The notes under the pieces: model-generated
What the model was told of the DNA's origin: nothing
Database searches by the model: none
What the model saw: the letters and a program-made list of their open reading frames with translations, nothing else
Origin: Aurifilum marmelostoma
Taxonomy: Eukaryota; Ascomycota; Sordariomycetes; Diaporthales; Cryphonectriaceae
Assembly (NCBI GenBank): GCA_027559495.1
Contig: JAMXSV010000001.1
Location: 744,001 to 808,000, forward strand
Direction: 5' to 3'
DNA length: 64,000 nt
Position numbers and translations under genes: made by a program
Shown here: positions 55,521 through 64,000 of the stretch, piece after piece
Layout of the letters: the number at the start of each line of letters is the position of its first letter
Numbering within the stretch: the first letter of the stretch is position 1

Positions 55521-56658
55521 GTGCGTGATACCCATCATACCAGACCAAATTGCTCGACATGCATACCACCACTCGCACACAAACACACACAAACACAAAT
55601 ATGTTGCACCACCTTTGCTTGCAATCAGCACCAGACCAAATGAGTCGCAACAGCCATAAGATATAATACCACAAACCCCCCACGAACCCACACCATATAT
55701 TTATATATATCTAGGCCTGTTATGAAGGTGGTCATGGGACCCCATCAGTACCATCGCACAATACCCTTATAGTGATGGCTCGAACGGCAGAGGTAGGGAA
55801 AGAAGGGACGCCCAGAAAAGAGAGATGCCGAGAGAAACTGTCATGGCCCAGCCGACGGGTAGACGTGCCATTCAGCACCAGAGAGACCTAGATATATACC
55901 TATTCGAGACCCCCGGCGAAAGGGAGAGGCTGCTACGAGTAGCTCCCTCGAAGTCAATTTTGAGCGTGAAGCAAGAGTGAAGGAAAGGTCTCGGGAATCG
56001 ATTTCCAGATAGGCGTTTGCTCTGCAAGGAAGAGAATGGGACAACCAAATAAATACCAACATCAAATGGCGAAAATAACAATAAAAAAAAAACACAAGAA
56101 AAAGATGCGCAATATCCTCATTGTGCTGCAAACTAACTTTTGTCTGCCTCCATTTTGATCGTCAGGATATCAAAGTGAGGCATGTGCATATTGTTTCTTT
56201 TTAAGAGTTTTGTTTCTTCTCTTGTCGAGGTTGTACAGTCTAAATCCAAAGGGTTTGGTTGTGATGGCAAAGTGCAGAATGTTTTCCCACAAGTAAGTAA
56301 TCTCCATTCCCAATTGAGGTCGCCTTTCTGAATCCCCCCAGATTTCTCCGATCCCAATGCACCAGTGCTGTAAAAAGAGGCGAGCAGGCAGAAAACATAA
56401 AAAATAAAAATAATAAAAATAAAAAGAAGATGAAAGCCAAACAAGCAAACAGGGCAAAACGAGAATAGGATGAACAGACGCCTGAACACCACCCAGAATG
56501 CCGGTCGAAGGGAAAACAAGCAGAAAAGAAACAAAGCCCCCCAAATCCCGTCGGTTCCGTCTATAAGTATGCTTATTTTTTTTTTTTCAAAACACCCAGC
56601 CCATCACATATTTCCCTTCTTTGTTTGGAAAAAGCTAGACTTCCAGTTAAAACTTTCT
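55521..56658. other. Intergenic between convergent genes
   Basis: About 1.1 kb holding the 3' regions of alpha-actinin and the VPS9 gene. It includes AT-rich repeats (55697-55711) and A/T-rich tracts at 56082-56103, 56395-56430 and 56575-56590. Open frames translate these tracts. No gene seen. Confidence 0.5.
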
Positions 56659-59175
56659 TTACTCCTTAAAGGCATCCATCTCCTTCAGGGCGCCCGCCAG
56701 CCGCCGGTAGTCCCGCAACAGCTCCAGCACCTCTGCGATGCGCAGGTCAGCAGGGTTCTGCATCTCCATGAAGCGCTTGACAGGCGGGCTGATTTTGGGT
56801 GTTTCCTTGGGTGGGAGGTTGGCCGCCAGGTCGGGGAAGGCCTGTGTTTGGAGTGGTTCACCGTCAGCTTTTTTTTTTGTTCTTTTTTTCAATGTTCAAT
56901 GTTTCATGTATGGAGTTCACGCTTATGTCATCGCCCCCATCTCCCCAACAACATGGGTTCAGATGGTGGGTGAGAGCCAAAGTGCTGTAGGTAGTAGTAG
57001 GTGCAGTTGTTATGCCCAAGAAGTGTAAGACTTACTGTAGCCAAATCCACCCCGTCCGCCGGCCCCGATGACCCAGACTTGACCGACCCTGATGCACCAG
57101 CAGTTGTGGCCTGCGGTGTGACAGGCTGGCTTGGCGTCCGTGCAAATGGCCGGAACGACCCGATACCCATACCTACGCCACTTGCAAACTTGGCCATGGG
57201 GTTCAGCGAGTTGCTGAGGTTCCGCATGCTCTCTGTCAGCGGATTGGGCGTCGTGACACCCCCGCCGGGTGTCTTGGAATCCCTGCCCATGGCGGCGCCA
57301 TCGTCCCCGCCGAAAAGGCCAGACAGCCTCTTGGTGCCGCTCTCGCCGCTGCGCGAGCTGTCGGCAGAGTGATCGCGTGCAGAAGACTTGTTGATAGTCC
57401 GGCCCGAGATGAGGTTCAGCACCTTGTCCTCCCTAGCACGCGGCCGTCGCGCGCCGGAATCAGTGGCGGTGGCAGTGCTGCTGCTGTCCTCTTGGTTCTG
57501 GGAGCTGGCAACCGAGGCATCATCCTCTGGCGGCGGGGTTCCGATCAGCTTGCGCGCATCCTCGAGCGTCTTGGGTACCACGACCTCGGCGTCTGCGTTG
57601 GCCGGCTCGCGGAGCCTGCCCATGAGCATCCTGTAGCTGTCGCCCAGGCTGTTGCTGATGTTCTTGAGGCCCTGATCAGCCGTGTTGCGGACAGCATCGC
57701 TGGCCGCGCCAAGAGCCTGTGCGGGTGTGTTCACGAGGTCGCTGAAGCGGCGGTTGCGGTCCTGTGCGACCTTGAGCCGGTTAGCTGGCGACGGGGAGGG
57801 TTTTCGCACCGTGCCGGCCGGGTTGGCATCGCTTGATGCTGCTGTCGTGCTCGTCGCGGCTGACAATGTCGGGGAATAAGCAGGAGGGAAAGTCTCGGCC
57901 CTGGGCGGGCTGGACGATCTGGGTGGCCCCGAGGGAGCCTCGTCTGAGCGCAAGGTAGATAGGTCCACCGTCTCGAGGAAGCTGATGGCGGCCTCCAGGT
58001 TCGTCATGCAGTACGCGGCTTCTCCCACGAGCTTCGGCTCCCACCTAAACCTCTCTATGAATCTCAAGTCGCTTATAACATTGAGACTCGCAGGCGGCAG
58101 GGTGATGAGCGTGTAGATGAGCATGGGCATGATCTCGTCGGCGGAGGATGATGGGTGGAAATGTGACAGGGTGTCCACGATGCTCTTGTGCGCAGTCTTC
58201 AGGTGGTTCAGCTTTCCCAGCGGGTATCGGCTCTCGTGCATGGCGATGAGCTCCTGTCTCGCCCCGTCCAGCCACTCGCGAACCTCCTCGGCCCTCTCCG
58301 CCTGTGCCTCTGGCGGCTCGGAGGCCTCGGTCAACTGCACGCCCAGGTCGGTCAGGCCGATGCCAACGACCGCCAGGGCAGCAGTCTTGGAACGCAGCTT
58401 GTCGTCCTGAGCTTCGTCCTGGGTGGTCCGATGCCGATATATCTTGGCGTATATACCCTCACAGAGGCGCCTCTCGACAGCCTCTTCCAGTGTGCCCCCG
58501 CTGTTGCTCGATAGCCTTTCTCTTTCTCTTGCGCTCCGTCATCTCGTCCGCAGTGATCATCTGTTGCTCTGGCCCATCCGTCTTGGGGGTGCCGGCCTTT
58601 TGCCTGTCCTTGCCGATGGATGCCGCCTTGGCCCTCAGCAAGCTCGCAGTCGATGTCCTCGAGGAGGCGGAGGGCGCAGGGGATGTCTCGCGGCGGTGCT
58701 TAGATATCAGGGCGGAGATGTGTGTGTTGATGTGTTGGGCGGCTGTGTAGTAAAAGTCCTGGAACAGCCGCGAGATGTTGTCGATGTTCGGAGGTGCTGG
58801 TCGGCTCTTGGTGGACAGGGACTCGATGAAGTTGTCCGTCAGGCTGATCAGCTCGATGGGCAGGTCGTCGAGGTCGACGGAGCCTCTCGGCTGGGGCTCG
58901 ACGGGCGTCTCATCGCCTTGTTTGTTCTCGAACGCGTCGGCGCTCTCTGGCTCCTCGGAGATCTTCTGCGGGCCTCCCATCTCCTTGCTCGATGTAACTA
59001 GCTTGGGCAGGGCGCCGTTCTGCAGCGTGGCGGCCCTCTTCGGGCGAGGGGAGGCGAGAGGGTCATTGCTTTCGATCTTGGTAAAGGACTTGGTTGTCCT
59101 CAGGGGATTCGGCCTCCGACTCGGCGAGGCCATGGGGGCTGGGCCTCTCCAGGTGACTGTGTAACTAGAAATCAT
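56659..59175 (-). CDS. VPS9-domain protein (probable Rab5-type GEF), one +1 frameshift, two visible exons
   Basis: The frame runs from 59175 (or the in-frame ATG at 59133) to 57036, and after a 194-nt intron (ACA|GTAAGT to ACACAG) ends in exon 56841-56659. It totals about 773 aa if one base is ignored. The first part reads TERKRKRKAIEQQ. The next conserved part, TLEEAVERRLCEGIYAKIYRHRTTQDEAQDDKLRSKTAAL, is in another frame; the run of five C at 58495-58499 has one base too many. The VPS9 domain follows: ADEIMPMLIYTLITLPPASL, LRFIERFRW, GEAAYCMTNLEAAISFLETVDL. The rest is Ser/Pro-rich and disordered, with a helical end (RIAEVLELLRDYRRLAGALKEM). VPS9 proteins activate Rab5/Vps21 GTPases on endosomes. 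Confidence 0.85.
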
Positions 59176-62100
59176 CGCTGCTTGTCAACGCCTCTGCTGC
59201 TCTGGGAAGCTAGAACCTGCTGCGTGCATAAATCGAAACCAGGGTATTGTGTCTTGCAAGCCACAGAAGGAAAAGAAGGTAGCAAAGTTGCTTGGAATCT
59301 ACAGGACGGTGGTACGTACTACCACTGCTCAAGCAGATCTGGCCCGCGATGGGATGACGCAGGTTTTAAACGCCTCCCTGTCTCTCTCTTTCCTTCTCTT
59401 CTGCTGCTGGCTATGTCTTCCCCAGCTTGTCTGGGAGCATTCAGACAATAAGCAGTCCTCCTTCTTGAAACCGAGTCCCTGGAAGGGCTGAGCTGAGTGG
59501 TCGGCAGACAGGAGACGAGAAACAGGTGGTCGACGACGTGAGCAAGACGGGCCTCGGCCAGGCCATACCAAAACCCACGTCAAGCCTGCCTCGAAACAAT
59601 AGCGATTCGGCGTCAGATTTCGGTTCCACGGGGCAGGGCAAACAGGCGGCCTTGTTTCTATCGATGGCTGTCAGACAGAGGGAGATGTAATAATGGCCGT
59701 ATCGTGCAACCCTCTGCGGACACGTGGTTGCGAGGTCATGCGAGAGAGAGACCAGCCAAGAAAACAAAAATACAAGATGCCCCCCCTCTCCAAAAAGAAA
59801 CCAGAGCAAGGTACTAAGCTGTGTAGTGTGTAGCAAGTTGCTGCTGATGTGAGGAGGAGGTGTGTGTTGTGGGGGGGGGGGGGGGATGGACTTAGGCTTC
59901 CCGTCTCTTCCGCAGCTGCTGTGGTGCTCGAGTTAGTGGTGCAGCTGCAGCTGCTGTACCGGCCCATAGCACCTTGACATGCCCTGAGAACGGGGGGTAC
60001 GTATCCGCTACCCCACCCACCGGCAGCGCCAGCGAGTTCACATCTCCACACAGTTCCGACAGGCCCTCGTCTCCAACGACCTCTCACGTTTCACTGGGCC
60101 CAGAACAGAGGAGAACGGGGCACGGCTTTACTGTAACACCCGTCGCCCGCGAATCTTCATGCACATGCTTCTCGAGTCTGTCCATCACCATGCAAGCATA
60201 CGTCAGATAATCGTGCCATGTACAAAGACGGCCACGTGCACAAACTGTACCACTTCGAACACGAGAAGTTCTGGTGTGTCATACCTTCTTTCTATGACAC
60301 TACACTATTTCTCTGTCTGCTTCTCTCTCTCTCTCCTACTTGCATACAGACAGAGACACACAAAAGAGAAAAACAGGGACAGTAAATGAAGACAATGTAA
60401 ATGCAGTCCTCTCATCCGTAAACTCAGAAATGAAGTACTTCTTCAGGGATTACGTAGGAGAATGGAATCACTCAAGGTCCCCGAGGGTCGCTAACAACAC
60501 AACAACATTGCTTGTGAACTCACGCCCTTGATTAGCTTTGCTCTGCTGAGGTACCCTCGGAAGCTATCCAACTCTATAAAAAGCATCGTGAGCTCTCAGA
60601 TTCCGAACAAGTGAGCCTCTCGGCTGGCTGAATGGGATCTCCTTACACTCATGGATCACGACTCTCGACAGCACTGGAAATATCACCCGAAGCACACACA
60701 CACACAGCCATAATATCGAATAAGCTCTCGGCACAGCCAAGCTTTTCTACAGTATGGTGAACGGAAAGCCCAGGTCAAATTACTCCCGGTTCATCGACCA
60801 ACACGATATCGATCATCTCGGCTGATTCATCCCGCGTCGGTAATTTTGAAAACGATAGTGCCAATCTGGCTTCAGAAAGACATCAACACGTATCGTATTA
60901 CTCAACTTAATAACACAAATTTAGAATCCTATCACACTATAAAATTGTTCCCGCGGTCAGAGGGGTTCAGCACGGCTGTGCGTGGACGAAGACAGTCGGT
61001 CTTAACTATAGATGTGGTATTGTTCTCCTGGCATCCCAGGATGAATAAGTGGGTGGGCCTGGGTATCTCCGGGCCAGACGCAGAGAATCAATGAACAAAC
61101 AGGAGACGGATCTCTCTGTTCTGGTGATACTAGCAAGACAACTCATAAAATCTTCTAAAGCCTCAAAACATTGATCACCCTGTTTCAACTGATTATTCAG
61201 TACTTGATCTGCGTCTTTATCTGTATGACTATTACTCTAGATTCTCCTGTCTAGCCATTGCCTACCGTCTTGTGATTCTCCCTGCGAGCATGCATTGCTT
61301 CTCCAGGATCTCTCCTGGGCGCGAACTACCTAGGTATTATAGCACAAGGCGAAACAGAGGGCTCGGTGTCAACCAATCGAAGTGGAATGAAGAGAGAGAA
61401 AAAAAAGCACACTGCTGCAATTCTGAACCCTGCTTCGAAACCCTAGTGATAGTCGCCATACGTAATCATGACCTTATGCCTGGCTTACTTCGTAGGCTTA
61501 GGGGACTGTTAAGGTGGGAGACTGTTGTCGTAAAGCGACTGTAGCATGGTGCATGAGAAGTAAAGAGGCTCGAAATATGACTGCTGAGACAGCAAGGTGC
61601 CCCCAGATCTTGTCATCAGATAAAAAGCCCTTCGTCGTCTTGGCTTTGCTCAACCATGTGTTGCGATCACTGCTCTGTGCCAACGTCTCTCTCTCGATAT
61701 CTCTACCCGCTCCATCTGCTTTTCACCAATATTCCCTACATACCGCACACGTAGTAAGATAAATAAGGATACGTCATAGCCGCCACACAACGAAGCCACG
61801 GTCGCTCCTGTTCAGGTGACTACGATCACCAGTCAAAGCATGTTTCCACCCTTTCCTCACGAAGCGGCACGTCAGCAACAGTCATGACGACGTTGGCAGG
61901 ATCGAGCCCATATTAGTGTGCGAATTTTGCAAATGGTACGATGACAATTCATCTGCCTTGTTCGTTAATTGTAAAAGGCATCGGCGCCCCCAATTCCTTC
62001 GGTCGTGGGCGTGATACAAGAATTCACCCCATAGGTTGATGGTCGCGGGATGGAGAGCCCCCAGGTCGCCACAACTCCTGATGCTATGACGTTCCCTCCT

Positions 62101-64000
62101 TTCTTATCCGGTCCCCTTCCTTCCATCTCAATTACCTGGTGCTCAAGCATTGTTGCGCGATTCTTGATCATGTGCTTCTCTATGCTTGTCTGGGGAGGCT
62201 CGCAATTAATCAGGCCTATACTTGTCTGCGAGCCCACCCTGCACCCGTGGACTTCCAGGTAAATTGGGTGCACTGAAATCACTAATAGCGGCCTCAATGA
62301 TGAATGTGTTATTGCAAGCAATCCTATCCAGAGGGATGATAATTGGGACTATAGATTTCAGTTATACTGCGCTACCATGGGAAGATGAGTGGGCTTTTCT
62401 CGCCTGAGTTATATATCCTCTGCGCCACTTTATTTTATTCTTTTTCTTCTCCATATGTTTACCTCGAGCAATTATCTAAGTATTATCGTCGTTGTAAAGA
62501 AGTATGTTAAATTCACCGTATCGTTCTCGTAGGAAAGTAGAGAAGCGTTGGGCAGGTTGCCACGTACTACCAAGTCAGCCCAGGGCATGAATAAGAGCTC
62601 TACTCTGATAACCTAGTCGGGTCAAGAAGCTATCTGAGAATATGGCTACCATGAAATAAACGGAGGCAATCGACCCCTTACTAGTGATCTCGAGATTCGT
62701 TATTAATTACAGCCAATAAACAAGATCGGTCTGAGAATAATTTCCTCGTTGTTGACCTAGGCATCAAGTCCTTGACATAGAACCGAACAGGTATACGAAA
62801 TGATCCCCCAATGTCAAGACAATACTGGTGTCCTCAATACAGCAAAACGCATTTTCTGGTGGGAGAGGGCTTACAGGATTTATCCACTTCTCTCTTCCAG
62901 CACCCATACCCACCTGCAACAGAACAGATTGGTGGAAACATAAGGGTCCCGCAATTCGTTGACCTGGCCACGTGGAAATGTGCCAGCACGGCTTTGCCCC
63001 CTCCTGCTGCTGTGCAATGACGCAAACGCTCAAATGTGTACGTTGTATTTCTGTCTTTAATTTAGTCTGAGGCCTTATAACCAGACATTTTGGTAATGAC
63101 ACGACAGTAACCATCAGCAACATCGACGACATCGACGGCGAGCGAGCCCAAAGGATGAGCCAAGAAGTAATTAAGTTTAGGATTGATGTGCAGAGTTTCC
63201 CGTTTGGGAAGTCCTTTCGAGTAGGACCTGACATGATTGGCCTGTGCCCGGGTTCCCTTGGGACTGAGACCCTGCCCACTTGCACGACGTCAGTGACGGG
63301 ATATTCTAAATACAATGCACCCTAGAGCGGCTTGCTAGGTTACAGCGACATGGTGTGTAGGGCTATGGGTATTGTTGTATCCTGGAATGGGGCCTTCTCT
63401 GTAGATCTGTCAGACCAAGGCTTCTCCAGCTGGATCCAATGCACACCCTGAGAGCAAGCCGAGGACCATGTAATCTTGTCTACTACTGCAGCATACATAA
63501 CGGTTCATGAGTCCCCTGTCTCAATAGGAGCACCCTAGACGATCAGAGTGCTTACGCTCGTTTGGCCAGTGCTGCGCCTCAACACTCCGGTGGGACAAAC
63601 CCCATAGCTGGGTGGGAGCAGCTTCGAATGTGCTTCCATAATTGGTTAACTCTGCACGTATGTGTTCGCTTTTGTGGGTCGCTCGGGTCGCTATCGCGAC
63701 CGCTACGATCCTTTTCTGGGCAGTGGCTGTTATGCGACGGGTCCCAGGCAGCTACAACCACGATGGAATGGGGGGTGGGTCAAAGGATTTCCAGCCTTGG
63801 GGACTCCGAGCCCTCAGAACTGTGGATTGCATAGGCCAGCAAAAGCTGTGCTGTAAACGGCGTGCCGACTCTGTGCGTGCATGGTATATAGTTACAGCAC
63901 AATAGAGACAATAGATAAAGAGTCCTCGTCTTCCTCTCCCTGCCATCAAGGGACAAGACCATACATACCCCACTGCTGCTCATATCCTGCTTTACACACT
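59176..64000. other. Gene-poor right end of window
   Basis: About 4.8 kb. The first few hundred bases hold the VPS9 promoter. There is a G run at about 59871-59884 and many short frames. The longest, 63315-62764 (minus, 183 codons), has no recognisable domain. I see no tRNA, repeat element or clear gene. Confidence 0.5.

Noticed and set aside
62764..63315. 183-codon minus-strand frame near the right end
   Set aside because: No domain, no start context and no supporting splice signals; composition suggests chance.
1..64000. tRNA, rRNA, CRISPR, IS elements or a biosynthetic cluster
   Set aside because: I scanned for tRNA B-box-like GTTCGA stretches, arrays of spaced repeats, transposase frames and PKS/NRPS/terpene motifs, and saw none that hold up.

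Overview
The window is nuclear DNA from a filamentous ascomycete (Pezizomycotina, most likely a Sordariomycete; I cannot name the species). The signs are short introns (about 50-200 nt) with GT..AG ends and CTAAC/CTGAC branch sites, Zn2Cys6 regulators, a secreted eqolisin, TRK-type potassium transport, long CT/GA-rich tracts between genes, and very fungal homologues of housekeeping proteins. There are no operons, CRISPR arrays, rRNAs or recognisable tRNAs. Exon boundaries below were worked out by hand from splice signals, reading-frame phase and family conservation.

Layout. 1.7-19.2 kb: a PXA-domain protein with a 1.77-kb intron, a Zn2Cys6 regulator, a DUF6594 membrane protein, an R/E/Q-rich orphan, an eqolisin protease, a GT31-type glycosyltransferase with a PAN-like tail, a doubtful small gene, and a decayed CECR5/HDHD5-like HAD hydrolase pseudogene. 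19.6-29 kb: CRIPT, a microsomal-type epoxide hydrolase, a SET-domain protein, mitochondrial cysteine synthase, a conserved mitochondrial protein and mitoribosomal bL19 (the last two share one short divergent promoter). 29.6-46.1 kb: the TRK potassium transporter, TFIIH helicase XPB/Ssl2, a CHY zinc-finger protein, proteasome subunit alpha-4, a D-lactate/D-2-hydroxyglutarate dehydrogenase and a second Zn2Cys6 regulator. 46.1-64 kb is gene-poor: alpha-actinin with a glutamine-rich N-terminal extension, and a VPS9-domain Rab GEF, set between long stretches where I see no convincing gene.

The genes are mostly unrelated housekeeping functions; I see no biosynthetic cluster or defence island. The most unusual points are structural. 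Two conserved genes (CHY zinc finger, VPS9) are each interrupted by exactly one extra base in a C/G run. The proteasome alpha-4 gene needs a 7-nt micro-exon, and the CHY gene has only 5 coding bases in its first exon. CRIPT appears to use a GC-AG intron. The HAD hydrolase pseudogene still reads clearly through three stops and about three frameshifts. I did not find evidence for a new biological system.
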